Below the pieces are notes generated by a model that had not been told where the DNA came from, searched no databases, and was given only the letters and a program-made list of their open reading frames with translations. A program made the translations under genes and the position numbers. Shown here piece after piece: positions 1-9,734 of a stretch of 64,000 nt of DNA. How positions within the stretch are numbered: the stretch's first letter is position 1; each line of letters starts with the position of its first letter. This stretch comes from CAWGHZ01 sp963775315 (lineage in GTDB: Bacteria; Pseudomonadota; Alphaproteobacteria; MPNO01; DASWLB01), in NCBI GenBank assembly GCA_963775315.1, contig CAVZIN010000007.1, positions 1,302,001 through 1,366,000 of the forward strand. Direction: 5' to 3'.

Positions 1-768
1 GGCACCATCGGCGCGCTCGCGCTGACGCCCAGCCTGTTCATCGCCTGGGCGGGCGGCGACTGGCGCCGCGTGCTGACAGCCTACGGCGTCCTCGCGCTCG
101 GCGCCGCGCTGGTCTGGACCCTCATCTCCAGCCACCCGGCGAGCCGGGCGCTGGAGCGGCGGATCGCGGCCGAACCCAAGCTCGCCACAGCAGGCGTGTT
201 CCTCGAGCTGCTCCGCGCCCGGCCGATGCAGATGGTTCTTGCCCTCGCCGTCGGCACGTTCTTCTTCGGGCACTCGCTGAACAACTGGCTGCCCGAGATC
301 CTGCACGCCGCCGGCATGAAGATGTCGCGCGCCGGGTTCTGGTCGGCCGTCCCGGTCGCGGTCGGCATTCTCGCCGCGCTCAATTTCCCGCGCCTCGCGA
401 TCCCGTCGCGGTGCATGGCGATCCTCGCCGGCCTGTTCACCTGCCAGATGCTGGCGCCGCTCTTGATCGAATGGGGCGGGTCGGCACCGCTCGCGACCGG
501 GCTGATACTCCAGGGCCTCGCGCGCGGCTCGCTCTCCACCATCGTGCTCCTGGTGCTGATGGAGCTGAAGGAGGTGGACTCGCGCCGGATGGGGGCCGCC
601 GGCGGCATGTACTTCGCCGCGGGCGAGATCGGCGGCGTTCTGGGACCGCTCACCATCGGCACGTTGGCCGACATCACGGGCGGGTTCGCGGCCGGTCTCT
701 ACTTCCTCACAGGGGTCTGCGCGATGCAGCTCTTCCTGCTGAGCCGGCTCCGCCGGTCGCTCGGTTGA
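1..768 (+). CDS. MFS transporter, C-terminal part (5' end outside window)
   Basis: The reading frame is open from the first base and ends in TGA, giving about 255 residues. The segment begins inside a typical major facilitator motif (AGGDWRRVLTAYG, a loop followed by a membrane helix). It continues with six to seven hydrophobic helices containing small-residue patterns such as GGMYFAAGEIGGVLGPLTIG, usual in the C-terminal half of MFS permeases. It is therefore an inner-membrane secondary transporter, but no substrate can be read from this half. The next gene is convergent and the two stop codons are one base apart, leaving no room for a separate terminator. Confidence 0.75.
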   Translation, partial: GTIGALALTPSLFIAWAGGDWRRVLTAYGVLALGAALVWTLISSHPASRALERRIAAEPKLATAGVFLELLRARPMQMVLALAVGTFFFGHSLNNWLPEILHAAGMKMSRAGFWSAVPVAVGILAALNFPRLAIPSRCMAILAGLFTCQMLAPLLIEWGGSAPLATGLILQGLARGSLSTIVLLVLMELKEVDSRRMGAAGGMYFAAGEIGGVLGPLTIGTLADITGGFAAGLYFLTGVCAMQLFLLSRLRRSLG

Positions 769-769
769 C

Positions 770-1159
770 CTATGCGCTGCCGGTGCCGCCCTCGCGCTCG
801 AGCAGCGAGGCGACGCGCGCGACGAGGTCCTTCAAAGACACCGGCTTCGCGATCGCCTCGTCGGCGCCCAGCATCCGCGCGTACTTCAGGTAATCGGTGA
901 AGCCGTACGTGCCGCCGCCCGACAGCGCGACGATGCGCAGGTTCGGAATGTCGGCGCGAAGGCGCCGGATCGTCTCGATCCCATCCAGCCCGGGCATGAC
1001 GATGTCCACCATCACCACGTCCGGCGGCGACAACGACAGCCGGTTCAGACCGTCCTGCCCGTTCGACGCCTCGACCACGTTGTGGCCTGCGCCCTCGAGC
1101 GCCATGCGGACGAGCTGACGAATCTGCGCGTCGTCGTCGATGATGAGAATTTCCGCCAT
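770..1159 (-). CDS. CheY-like single-domain response regulator
   Basis: 129 residues forming one receiver domain: acidic pocket IIDDD near the N-terminus, phosphoacceptor Asp in VVMVDIVMPGLDG (about residue 51), the Ser/Thr position in VALSGGG and the Lys in AIAKPVS. There is no output domain, so it acts by protein contact or as a phosphate sink. It is the last gene of the long minus-strand chemosensory operon, 33 bases after the REC-EAL gene, and is the natural candidate for the diffusible target of the CheA or of one of the two sensor kinases upstream. Whether it binds a flagellar motor cannot be told from sequence. The GGG after the conserved Ser is unusual. Confidence 0.85.
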   Translation of the reverse strand: MAEILIIDDDAQIRQLVRMALEGAGHNVVEASNGQDGLNRLSLSPPDVVMVDIVMPGLDGIETIRRLRADIPNLRIVALSGGGTYGFTDYLKYARMLGADEAIAKPVSLKDLVARVASLLEREGGTGSA

Positions 1160-1192
1160 AGTGCGCTCCTTGCACCTACTTGGCCGCGCCGC

Positions 1193-2401
1193 TCACGCCC
1201 TCGCCCTTTCGCCGCCCTTGCCCGCCCCGGCGCTCGCCTCGGAATTGGCCAAGACGATCTCGGCCGGTAGTCGCTCCGGCGCCACCGGACGCGAGAACAG
1301 GTAGCCTTGGGCCGCTTCGCAGCCGGCCTCGGCCACAACGGCGAGATGCTCGGGCCGCTCCACACCCTCGGCGCAGACCGTGAGGCCAAGATTGTGCGCG
1401 AGGTCGGAGATCGATCGCACGATGACCCGCGCCTCCTCGCTTCGATCCGCCTCGAGCACGAAAGACTTGTCGATCTTCAGCGCGCCGAACGGCATCCGGT
1501 AGAGCTCGATCAGCGACGAGTAGCCTGTGCCGAAATCGTCGATCGAGAGACCGAACCCCTTGAGCCGCACGCGGCCGAGTACGTCGAGGCTGAGCGTCGT
1601 GTTCTCCATCGCCGTCGTTTCCGTGACCTCGAACGTGATCCGTTCGGGCGCGACGGATGCCGCGCGAACCAGCCGCCACAGCCTGTCCGGCAGCTCGATG
1701 TCGTGCAGGCTCGACTGGGCGAGATTGATGGCGACCGACATCTTGCGTCCCTCACGGTCCCAGATCCCGACCCGGTCAAGCGCCGCACGCAGCACCCATT
1801 CGGTCATATCGGTCGCGAGTCCGGCCCGTTCTGCGAGCGGAATGAACGAGTCGGGGCCGAGGCGGCCGCGCGTCGGATGGTTCCAGCGGACCAGCGCCTC
1901 CGCCCGCGCGACAGGCAGGCGTCCCGGTGCCGCCATCACCGGCACAATCGGCTGGTACTCGACGAAGAGCTGGTCCGTCGCGATGGCGCGACGGAGTTCT
2001 TCCGGCGACAGCGGTCGCTCGGCCTCCAGGTGCGGCAGGACCAACGCCGTGAACGCCGCCAGGGTGAACGGCTTCTGCAGTGCGCCCAGGACGCGTAGCC
2101 GATATTCCTTCGCCAGCCGCTCGGCCGAGGCGACGACGCGCGAATCCGCGCCGCTCATCACGATGACGCGGGCGCGGCTTCCGGCGGCGGACAGGTGCCG
2201 CATCAGCTCGATCCCGTCGACCTCGGGCATCTGCAGATCGAGCACCACGAAGCTCGGATCGTCGCGTGCGACCGCCGCGAGAAACGCGTCGGGCTCCGGG
2301 ATGGCCGTCGCGGCGAGGCCGCACGAACTCGCCGCCGCGCACACGAATTCGGCAACCGCCGCGTCGTCGTCGATCACCAGGAGCCGCCTAGCCTCGGACA
2401 T
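1193..2401 (-). CDS. Response regulator with EAL c-di-GMP phosphodiesterase output
   Basis: 402 residues: receiver domain (about 5-125, phosphoacceptor in FVVLDLQMPEVDG) followed by an EAL domain (about 145-390). The catalytic set looks complete: EALVRW, the Asn of INLAQSS, FEVTET, SIDDFGTGYSSL, KIDKSFV, CAEGVE and QGYLFSRP. It should hydrolyse cyclic di-GMP to pGpG under control of phosphorylation. ATG at 2401 was chosen over ATG at 2407 because AAAGGA lies six bases before it but directly abuts the earlier one. The start lies 10 bases after the stop of the preceding hybrid kinase, so translation is probably coupled. In a Wsp-like locus this position would normally hold a GGDEF regulator, which makes a phosphodiesterase notable. 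Confidence 0.9.
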   Translation of the reverse strand: MSEARRLLVIDDDAAVAEFVCAAASSCGLAATAIPEPDAFLAAVARDDPSFVVLDLQMPEVDGIELMRHLSAAGSRARVIVMSGADSRVVASAERLAKEYRLRVLGALQKPFTLAAFTALVLPHLEAERPLSPEELRRAIATDQLFVEYQPIVPVMAAPGRLPVARAEALVRWNHPTRGRLGPDSFIPLAERAGLATDMTEWVLRAALDRVGIWDREGRKMSVAINLAQSSLHDIELPDRLWRLVRAASVAPERITFEVTETTAMENTTLSLDVLGRVRLKGFGLSIDDFGTGYSSLIELYRMPFGALKIDKSFVLEADRSEEARVIVRSISDLAHNLGLTVCAEGVERPEHLAVVAEAGCEAAQGYLFSRPVAPERLPAEIVLANSEASAGAGKGGERARA

Positions 2402-2411
2402 GGGCATTCCT

Positions 2412-4811
2412 TTAAGCGTCGCTTTCGCCAGATCCTGCGTGGGGGAACAGGAGGGTGAAGGTCGTTCCTTCGCCCTCGACCGATTCGAGGACGATGTGCC
2501 CGCCCGACTGGGTGACGAAGCCATAGACCATGCTGAGCCCCAATCCGGTGCCCTTGCCTTCGCCCTTGGTCGTGAAATAGGGCTCGAACACGCGTTCGCG
2601 AATGGCGAGCGGAATGCCGCCGCCGCTGTCGGCGACCGAGATCGCCACCCACCCCGGCCCTTCGAGTCCCGCCCGGCGTAGCACCTCGTCGTCGGCGTCC
2701 CGGACGGCCATGCCAAGGGAGCCGCCGGACTCGTCCATCGCGTCGCGCGCGTTGGTCGCAAGATTGACGATTGCCGATTCGAGCTCGCCAGCGTCCACGA
2801 ATATCTCCACGCCTTCCGCCGTCAGGTCGCACGAAAGCGCGATGCGCCGGCCGAGCGCCGTGCGGAGCACCTCGACCAGAGCGGCGACAAGGCCGCAGGG
2901 ATCGATCCGCGACGGAGCGAGCTCCCTGGCGCGGGAGAAGCTCAGGAGCTTCCGGGTCAGTTCCGCAGAACGGTCCACGGCTGCGCGCGCCGTCGCGGCG
3001 AGCCGAACCGTATTCTCGTCGGCGCCCTCCGCCACCATCAGGTCGAGCGAGCCCCCGATCACCTGGATGATGTTGTTGAAGTCGTGGGCAATGCCACTGG
3101 TCATCTGGCCCAGCGCTTCGAGCCGCTGCGCGGCTCGCAGCCGCCGCTCCGTCTCACGCAGCGCGGTCACGTCGCGCAGCACGACCACGGCGCCCGCCGT
3201 CTCGCCGCCGTCACCCACGATCGGCGCGCCGCTGGCGGCAAAGCGTTGCGCAGGCCCAGCGCCCTCGAGCAGCAGTTCGACGCTCGAGAACTTTTCACCG
3301 CGGAGGGCACGCGCCAGGGGCATCTCATCTGCCGTGAGGAGCTGTTCTGTTTCGGGGTTCCTGGGCTGCCGGGCCAGACGGAACCAATGGGAGGAGTTGC
3401 GGTCGGGCCGCCCGATCAGTTCGGTCGCGGAACGATTGACAAAGGTGATCGCGCCGCGCGAGTCGCAGGCGATCACCGCGTCTCGCATCGAATCCACCAG
3501 CGCCATCAGGAAGCGGCGTTCGCGCGCCAGCTCGTCGGCCGCGCGCTTGCGTTCGAATGCCGACGAGAGCTGGTCGGAGACGGCGGTGACGGTCGCCATG
3601 AGCCGCTCGTCGCGTTCGCGCGGGTATTCCAGGAAGAACACGATGACCGCGATCACCTCGTTCACGGTATCGCGGATCGGCACGCCCAGGCAGGCATGCA
3701 GCCCGGTCGATTGGGCGAGCGCCCGGCTCGCCAGGAACTTGTCGTCCTGGATGGAGCCGACCCAGACGGGCTCACCCGTGGCCCAGACATGGCCCGGCAG
3801 CCCCATGCCCTTGGCGAAGCTTTTGTCCCGCGTACCGTCGAGGAACGGCCGGAACCGCTCGTCGCGAATGTAGGCGTGCCCGGCGGAAACAAGCCGGGAC
3901 TGGCTCTCGTCGAAGACCCACCCGTCGCCCAGCACCCAGCCGGTCTCGTTGCATACCATGCGGATCGCCTCACCAAGCGCGGCGTGGAAGTCGGGGGCAA
4001 GGTAGATCGCGCGCCCGATCGAGGTCAGCAGCCGCGCCTGGCTCTCGGCTTCTAGGCGCTCGGTGATGTCGCGGGTAATCCCGACGACGCGGTAGACGCG
4101 GCGCGTATCGTCGCGGACAACGGCCTTCGAGGTCGACAGCCAGCGAGGCTCGCCATCCGGCGCCTCGATCCGCTCGACCCAGTCGATCACCGGCCGGCCC
4201 TCCTGCACTGTCCGGTCCATCAGGGCGCGGTGGGCACTCGCCACGGCCGGCGGCAGGAAGTCCTCGTCGGTGTGCCCGACGGCGATTTCGGGATCGGCGA
4301 TTCCCAGGTTGCGCGCGTGGGCGGCGTTGAGCCGGACATAGCGGTGATCGAGGTCCTTGAAGTAGAGCCCGTCCGGCGCCTGGTCCATCAGGTTGCGCAG
4401 CAGCGCGCGCTCCTCGCGGTACATGCGCCCCAACCGGTAGAACTCCGCCGCGTTGTACATCAGGTGGCGGAAATCTTCGGCGTCCCACGGCTTCGAGACG
4501 TAGGCGAAGATGCGGCCCTCGTTCACCGCGCGCACCACCGCCTCGAGGTCGGCATAGCCGGTGAGCAGCACGCGGGTCGCGTTCGACACCTCGCGCGCGC
4601 GGGACAGGAACTCGACGCCCGCCATCTCGGGCATGCGCTGGTCGGAGATGATGACGTTGAGGCTCGGCTCGCGCCGCACGACCTCCAGCCCCTCGGCGGC
4701 CGACTGGGCGGTGTGTACGGTGAAGTTGTCCTCGAGCATGTCGGCGACCGCCGCGAGAATCTGCCGCTCGTCGTCGACGACGAGGATATCGGGGCGGATC
4801 ATGGTGCTCAT
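2412..4811 (-). CDS. Sensor histidine kinase with N-terminal receiver, PAS, GAF and PAS domains
   Basis: 799 residues. Order: receiver domain (8-125; Asp in VIISDQRMPEMAG, Lys in AYVSKPWD), PAS (about 135-255), GAF (about 262-410), second PAS (about 425-545), then HisKA with the phosphorylation site in GIAHDFNNIIQ and a HATPase with the N-box NLATNARDAMD, VADSGGGIP and GTGLGLSMVYGF. There is no membrane segment, so it is cytosolic. The N-terminal receiver suggests it is itself phosphorylated by another kinase (the upstream CheA or double-REC kinase), placing it within a phosphorelay. It overlaps the preceding kinase gene by four bases (ATGA). The signal sensed by its PAS and GAF domains cannot be predicted; the downstream REC-EAL protein is the obvious candidate target. 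Confidence 0.88.
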   Translation of the reverse strand: MSTMIRPDILVVDDERQILAAVADMLEDNFTVHTAQSAAEGLEVVRREPSLNVIISDQRMPEMAGVEFLSRAREVSNATRVLLTGYADLEAVVRAVNEGRIFAYVSKPWDAEDFRHLMYNAAEFYRLGRMYREERALLRNLMDQAPDGLYFKDLDHRYVRLNAAHARNLGIADPEIAVGHTDEDFLPPAVASAHRALMDRTVQEGRPVIDWVERIEAPDGEPRWLSTSKAVVRDDTRRVYRVVGITRDITERLEAESQARLLTSIGRAIYLAPDFHAALGEAIRMVCNETGWVLGDGWVFDESQSRLVSAGHAYIRDERFRPFLDGTRDKSFAKGMGLPGHVWATGEPVWVGSIQDDKFLASRALAQSTGLHACLGVPIRDTVNEVIAVIVFFLEYPRERDERLMATVTAVSDQLSSAFERKRAADELARERRFLMALVDSMRDAVIACDSRGAITFVNRSATELIGRPDRNSSHWFRLARQPRNPETEQLLTADEMPLARALRGEKFSSVELLLEGAGPAQRFAASGAPIVGDGGETAGAVVVLRDVTALRETERRLRAAQRLEALGQMTSGIAHDFNNIIQVIGGSLDLMVAEGADENTVRLAATARAAVDRSAELTRKLLSFSRARELAPSRIDPCGLVAALVEVLRTALGRRIALSCDLTAEGVEIFVDAGELESAIVNLATNARDAMDESGGSLGMAVRDADDEVLRRAGLEGPGWVAISVADSGGGIPLAIRERVFEPYFTTKGEGKGTGLGLSMVYGFVTQSGGHIVLESVEGEGTTFTLLFPHAGSGESDA

Positions 4812-6544
4812 GACGCGCGCTCCGCGGCCTCAGCAGCCTCGCCGTCGGGCCCAACGGAAAGGTCGATTGGCAAGGTAATCGACACCGACGCGCCCTTTCC
4901 ATTCGGATTGTCGCCGATCTCGATCGTGCCACCATGGCGCTGCACGATCGAGTACGATATGGCGAGCCCGAGCCCTGTGCCCTTGCCCACGTCCTTCGTC
5001 GTGAAGAACGGTTCGAATACGCGCTCGCGCAGTGCGGCGGGAATGCCGGGACCCGTGTCGCGCATGACCACACGGAAGCTCGTGTCGTCGCGCCGCGTCG
5101 CGATCTCGACGGTACCCCGGCCCTCCATCGCGTCGATGGAGTTTGCAATAATGTTCATGAACACCTGATTAATCTCACCAGCAAAACAGAACAACACTCC
5201 AGATTCACAGTAATCACGCACGATCTCGATCCCGTCCCCTAACCGGTGGGCAAGAATCCGTAACGTTGCGTCCAGGCTCTGATGAATGTCGACGGTCTTG
5301 AGCCGACCCTCGTCGAGACGCGAGAACGTGCGGAGCTTCGCCACCAGGTCAGCAACCCGGTCGAGCCCTTCCCACATGTCGGCGATCCGCGTCGCCGCCT
5401 TGGCGAGGCCGGCACGCACCGGCGCGGGCGCCGTCTCGTCGAGCGCGGCGGTAGCGTCGGCGACGCTGCGGCCAACCGTGCCGAGATGGCTGAGCACGAA
5501 AGAGAGCGGATTGTTGATTTCGTGGGCGATGCCCGCCACCAGTTCGCCGAGCGACGCCATCTTGGCGGTCTGCACGAGGCGCGCCTGGGTTTCCTGTAGC
5601 GTGCGGTAGGCCGCCTCCAGCTCGCGGTTCGCCCGCTCCAGCTCCTGGGCGAGAGCGGCACGCTCTTCGGCGACGGCGCGGCCGGCCCGCTCGGTCATGA
5701 TCTCGTCGTCGCGGCGGCGGAGTTCGCTCGCGATGCGCCGTGCCTCGTCGAACTGGGCCTTGCGGCGCAGCAGCACGCGGAGCCTGGTCTTTAGCGTCGA
5801 GAGGTCGGCGGACTTGACCAGGAAATCGTCGGCGCCGGCCTCGAACGTCGCGGCCATCGCGCCGGAATCGTTCTCGGCGGTGAGGACGATGACGGGAAGG
5901 AACAGGCCAGACCGCCGGCGCAAGTCGTCCACCGTGCGGCAGAGCTCGATTCCGTCCATCCCGGGCATCACCAGGTCGCCGATCACGCAGTCGAACGTCC
6001 CGTCTGCGAGCGCGGCGAGCGCGGCGCGCGGCGTGGCGACTCCCACCGCTTCGTAGCCTTCGCTGGCGAGGCCCGACTCGATCAGCGCGAGTTGTGTCGG
6101 GCTGTCGTCGACCACGAGGAGGCGTGGCCGGCGCGGGGCGCGCTGCTCGCTCGAACCGCCGAGCTGGGCGCCGCGCGCCAGAAGCGACCGGATGCGGAGG
6201 CCGAGCGTCGCTGGTGCGATGGTCTTTGGCAGGTAGTCGTCGGCGCCGCTCTCGAGGCCTTGCCGTTCGGTCGCCCTTCCCTCCTCGCCGGTCAGGATCA
6301 GGATGGGCAGCGCCGCAAGCGCCGGGTCGAGACGCACCCGCCGGCAGAGCGCGTCACCCTGCATGTCGGGCAGATTGTAGTCGACGATCAGGAGGTCGGG
6401 CGGCGCGACGGAGAGGATGGCAAGCGCTGCCGAACCCGAAGCGGCGTGGGCCGCATTCAGACCCGCGTCGGCGAGCAGCGCAAGCGTTCGCGCCGCCTGG
6501 GTTGGCGAATCCTCCACCAGCAGGACACGCGCCGGCTTGGTCAT
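4808..6544 (-). CDS. Sensor histidine kinase with two N-terminal receiver domains
   Basis: 578 residues. Two consecutive receiver domains (about 5-122 with LLIVDYNLPDM, and about 140-258 with CVIGDLVMPGMDG) are followed by a coiled-coil linker rich in Ala, Glu and Arg. Then come HisKA (GELVAGIAHEINNPLSFV) and HATPase (NIIANSIDAMEGRG, MRDTGPGIP, GTGLGLAISYSIVQRHGG). It is soluble and has no PAS domain, so its input is probably phosphoryl transfer or protein contact through the two receivers. Its start overlaps the cheB stop by four bases. A stretch near 5143-5235, coding for the N-box region, is clearly richer in A and T than the rest of the gene. Confidence 0.88.
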   Translation of the reverse strand: MTKPARVLLVEDSPTQAARTLALLADAGLNAAHAASGSAALAILSVAPPDLLIVDYNLPDMQGDALCRRVRLDPALAALPILILTGEEGRATERQGLESGADDYLPKTIAPATLGLRIRSLLARGAQLGGSSEQRAPRRPRLLVVDDSPTQLALIESGLASEGYEAVGVATPRAALAALADGTFDCVIGDLVMPGMDGIELCRTVDDLRRRSGLFLPVIVLTAENDSGAMAATFEAGADDFLVKSADLSTLKTRLRVLLRRKAQFDEARRIASELRRRDDEIMTERAGRAVAEERAALAQELERANRELEAAYRTLQETQARLVQTAKMASLGELVAGIAHEINNPLSFVLSHLGTVGRSVADATAALDETAPAPVRAGLAKAATRIADMWEGLDRVADLVAKLRTFSRLDEGRLKTVDIHQSLDATLRILAHRLGDGIEIVRDYCESGVLFCFAGEINQVFMNIIANSIDAMEGRGTVEIATRRDDTSFRVVMRDTGPGIPAALRERVFEPFFTTKDVGKGTGLGLAISYSIVQRHGGTIEIGDNPNGKGASVSITLPIDLSVGPDGEAAEAAERAS

Positions 6545-7611
6545 GACACGGCATCCCTCGCCAGCAGTGTGCGGATGCGCCCGCCGATCGCGTCGAGCGG
6601 CAGCACGTCGATCGCCGCGCCGCGCTCAACCGCCGCGCGCGGCATGCCGTAGACCACGGCACTCGCCTGATCCTGCGCGATCGTATAGCCACCTGCGGCA
6701 CGCACGCGCCCGAGCCCGTCCGCCCCGTCCGAGCCCATGCCGGTCAGCACCGCTGCGATCGCGCGGCCGCCATAGGACGCGGCCACCGAGGAGAGCAGGA
6801 TGTCGCCCGAGGGCCGGTGGCGTAACTCGGAAGGGCCGTCGGGCGTCGAGAAGCGGTCCGCCTCGATCGCGAGATGGGTGTCTGCAGGGGCGACATAGAT
6901 ATGTCCTGGCGCCGGCCTTTCGCCACCGCGCGCGAGCGCAACGGGCCGGCCCGTCACCTCGCCGAGCCAGACGGCGAACCCTGCGACGAAGGATGGGGTG
7001 ATGTGCTGCACCACGGCGACCGGAACCGCGACCTCGCCGAGGTCGGTGATCACCCGAGCGAGCGCGGCCGGCCCGCCAGTCGAGGCGACCAGCGCGACGA
7101 TGCCCACTGGCCGCACCGGTGGCGAGCCTTCTGACTGCGTGGCAGCCGCGCGCGGCGGGGCCGGCCGGACGCCGGCGCGGTCGGTCTTCTGGCGGACCAC
7201 GCGCACCTCGCTCATCGCGACCAGCGCATCGCAGATGTGGCGCGACACCGCCTGATACTCGGCGCGCGTCGTCCCGACAGGCTTCTCGACGACGGCGAGC
7301 GCGCCCGCCTCCAGGGCGCGCATGGCGATCTGGAGATCGGCATCCTCGACGCTGCCCGACACGACGACGATCGGGGTCGGGGCCGCGCGCATGATGCGCC
7401 CGGTCGTCTCGAACCCGTCGATGCCCGGCAAGCGGATATCGAGCGAGATCACGTCGGGCCGCACCCGGCCGAGCCGTTCCAGGGCCTCCTCGCCCGACCC
7501 GACGGAGCCGACCAACACGAGGCGCGGATCGCTGCCGATCACGTGCTCCAGCAGAGCCCGCACCACGGAGGAGTCTTCGATCACCAATACGCGTTTCCGC
7601 TCGGTCGGCAT
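6541..7611 (-). CDS. cheB: Chemoreceptor glutamate methylesterase/response regulator CheB
   Basis: 356 residues. An N-terminal receiver (LVIEDSS, phosphoacceptor in VISLDIRLPGIDG at about Asp58) is joined to a CheB methylesterase domain. Its catalytic triad is visible as Ser in VASTGGP, His in VVQHITPSF and Asp in LTGMGSDGA. It demethylates (and deamidates) receptor glutamates, opposing the CheR of this locus, and provides adaptation. The ATG shares one base with the TGA of cheA (TGATG), so the two are translationally coupled. The upstream in-frame extension that is also open lies inside cheA and has low-complexity composition, so it was rejected. It is positioned like WspF in Wsp loci. Confidence 0.93.
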   Translation of the reverse strand: MPTERKRVLVIEDSSVVRALLEHVIGSDPRLVLVGSVGSGEEALERLGRVRPDVISLDIRLPGIDGFETTGRIMRAAPTPIVVVSGSVEDADLQIAMRALEAGALAVVEKPVGTTRAEYQAVSRHICDALVAMSEVRVVRQKTDRAGVRPAPPRAAATQSEGSPPVRPVGIVALVASTGGPAALARVITDLGEVAVPVAVVQHITPSFVAGFAVWLGEVTGRPVALARGGERPAPGHIYVAPADTHLAIEADRFSTPDGPSELRHRPSGDILLSSVAASYGGRAIAAVLTGMGSDGADGLGRVRAAGGYTIAQDQASAVVYGMPRAAVERGAAIDVLPLDAIGGRIRTLLARDAVS

Positions 7612-9734
7612 CACACCAGCTGCTCGATGGTCTCGACGAGCTCGCGCTCGTCGAATCGCTGCTTGACGATATAAGCGTCTGCGCCCAGCGCAAGGCCCCG
7701 GCGCCGGTCGGAATCGGCATCGCGCGAGGTGACCAGGATCACCGGGATCGCGGCGAAGCGAGCGTCGCCCTTCATCTCCTCCACCAGCGCGAACCCGTCC
7801 GTCCGGGGCATCTCGATGTCGGCGACGACCACGTCGACCGGCGCGTGGCCGAGCGTCGCCAGCGCCTCGTGCCCGTCGGTCGCGACCAGCACCCGATAGC
7901 CACGCGCCTCGAGCAGGCTCTTCTCCAGCGTGCGGGTGGTGATCGAATCGTCGGCGATCAGAACCGTCGGCTTTGCGGCCGGAGCCTTCGCCGCCGTCGC
8001 CCGAGCGGTGATCGACACCGTGCCTTCGCCCGCGCCGAGCGTCTGCAGCCACGCCGGATCGAGCACCGGGGCGACGACGCGCCCGTCGATCGTGGCACAG
8101 CCGATGACCGCCTCGCCCGCCGCGCCGGCGAGGCCGGAATCCTCGACGATGCGATCGACGATGACGCCGAACTCTTCGACCACCAGCGCGTAGCGGCGCT
8201 CCCCAGCGAGTTGCACCTCGATCAGCCGCAGCGGCCCGTCCGCGGCAAGGGGGCCGAGCGCGACGGCCACCAACTCCGCGCCGGCATCGCGCACCAGCCA
8301 GCGCCCCTCAACGGCGACCAGGGCGCCCGCCGGCGCCCGGCGTACTTGGCGCACGCAATCGAGGGGCAGGGCGTAGCGGCCGCCTCCGGCCATGAAGGTC
8401 AAGAGACGCCGGCGCGCCACCACCGACGGCACCGACAGGGTGAAAGTCGTCCCTGCTCCCGGCTCGCTGGCCGCTTCGATATAACCGCCGAGCCGGCGCG
8501 CCGCCTCGTGGACAACGGAGAGCCCCATGCCGCGACCCGAAAGCTCGCTCACCTCCGCCGCCGTGGAAAGCCCCGCCCGGAGGATCAGCCGCAGCAGCGA
8601 GGCGTCGCCCTCGGCCGCACTGTCGTCCGCGCCAAGCAGCCCGAGCGCCCGCGCCCGATCGTCGACGGCGGCGGCGTCGATCCCCTGGCCGTCGTCCGCG
8701 ACACGAAGCTGCAGCGCGCGGCCGCGCAACCCGAGCGTCACGGAGACATTGCCGCGCGCAGTTTTGCCGGCGGCACGACGCGCATCGGGCGCCTCGATGC
8801 CATGTACGACGGCATTCCGCACCAGATGCAGAAGGGGGTCCTTCAGCGCATGCAACACGCCGCGGTCGGCGCGCACCTCGAGGCCGGATACATGGACCGC
8901 GATGTCCTTTCTCTCGTCGTGCGCGATCTGGCGTGCCTGACGCGCGAGATCGAACAGCACCGCCTCGGCGGCGACCAGCCGGCTCTCGTGCGCCGCCCGG
9001 TCGATGCCCACGCCGTCCCGGCGCACGCGCCAGTTGGCGTCGGCGAGCGTCCCGGCGATATCACGCAGCCGCGCGACACCTTCCTTCAGCGCCGCAACCG
9101 AATCGGCGCCGGAGCTTCGCTCCAGCTCCCGGCCCGTGCCCTCGATGCTCTCGACCAGGGCCCGCAACTCGGCGATGGCGCCCCGCTCGCGCTCGGCCTC
9201 GGCGCCGAGGTCGCCGGCACGGGTCAGGATGGCGTCGAGCAGCTTCACATCGACGCGCACGTTTTCCGAGGGTTCGGCTTCGCGCACGGGAGCATCTCGC
9301 GCAGGCTTCGGTTGGGAAGCCGGCGCAACGGGAGCGTTCGCCTCCGCGCCGTCCCAGCGGGAAAGCCACGCGTTGGACCGGTCGAGCGGCCCCGGCGTCC
9401 CACCGGCCAGAGCCATGCCGATCCAGGTCTCCGCCTCGTCCAGCACCGCCTCGATCCCCGCGGCGATATCCGCATCGAGCGCCAGCGCGCCGGATTGGAT
9501 GCGCGCGACCAGGCTCTCGGCACGGTGCATCACCTTCTCGAGCGGTCGGTAATCCATGGCTCGCGCCGCGCCCTTGAAGCTGTGCAGGCGCCGATGCAGC
9601 TCGTCCTTTTCCTCCCGGTCCAGTTGCCAACCTACCATCTCGGCACGCGCGAGCAGCGCGCGCAACGCGCCGATGTGCTCGCGATGCTCGATCGCGAACG
9701 CCTCGTTCAGTCGTTGGCGCAGATCGTCGGTCAC
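7611..9734 (-). CDS. cheA: Hybrid chemotaxis histidine kinase CheA with C-terminal receiver
   Basis: 707 residues. Hpt domain with the phosphorylatable His in RLHSFKGAARAM (about residue 51), a long linker without a recognisable CheY-binding P2 domain, a dimerisation and ATP-binding core (LVRNAVVHGIEAP, VADDGQGID, GRGMGLSVV), a CheW-like P5 domain (about 430-570) and a receiver (VLIADDSITTRTLEKSLL, VVVADIEMPRTDG). A CheA-REC fusion is the WspE/FrzE-type architecture used by non-motility or alternative chemosensory pathways. The start is GTG within GTGA, overlapping the receptor gene by four bases. Its receiver could be a phosphate sink or hand phosphate on to the downstream kinases and regulators. 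Confidence 0.93.
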   Translation of the reverse strand: MTDDLRQRLNEAFAIEHREHIGALRALLARAEMVGWQLDREEKDELHRRLHSFKGAARAMDYRPLEKVMHRAESLVARIQSGALALDADIAAGIEAVLDEAETWIGMALAGGTPGPLDRSNAWLSRWDGAEANAPVAPASQPKPARDAPVREAEPSENVRVDVKLLDAILTRAGDLGAEAERERGAIAELRALVESIEGTGRELERSSGADSVAALKEGVARLRDIAGTLADANWRVRRDGVGIDRAAHESRLVAAEAVLFDLARQARQIAHDERKDIAVHVSGLEVRADRGVLHALKDPLLHLVRNAVVHGIEAPDARRAAGKTARGNVSVTLGLRGRALQLRVADDGQGIDAAAVDDRARALGLLGADDSAAEGDASLLRLILRAGLSTAAEVSELSGRGMGLSVVHEAARRLGGYIEAASEPGAGTTFTLSVPSVVARRRLLTFMAGGGRYALPLDCVRQVRRAPAGALVAVEGRWLVRDAGAELVAVALGPLAADGPLRLIEVQLAGERRYALVVEEFGVIVDRIVEDSGLAGAAGEAVIGCATIDGRVVAPVLDPAWLQTLGAGEGTVSITARATAAKAPAAKPTVLIADDSITTRTLEKSLLEARGYRVLVATDGHEALATLGHAPVDVVVADIEMPRTDGFALVEEMKGDARFAAIPVILVTSRDADSDRRRGLALGADAYIVKQRFDERELVETIEQLV

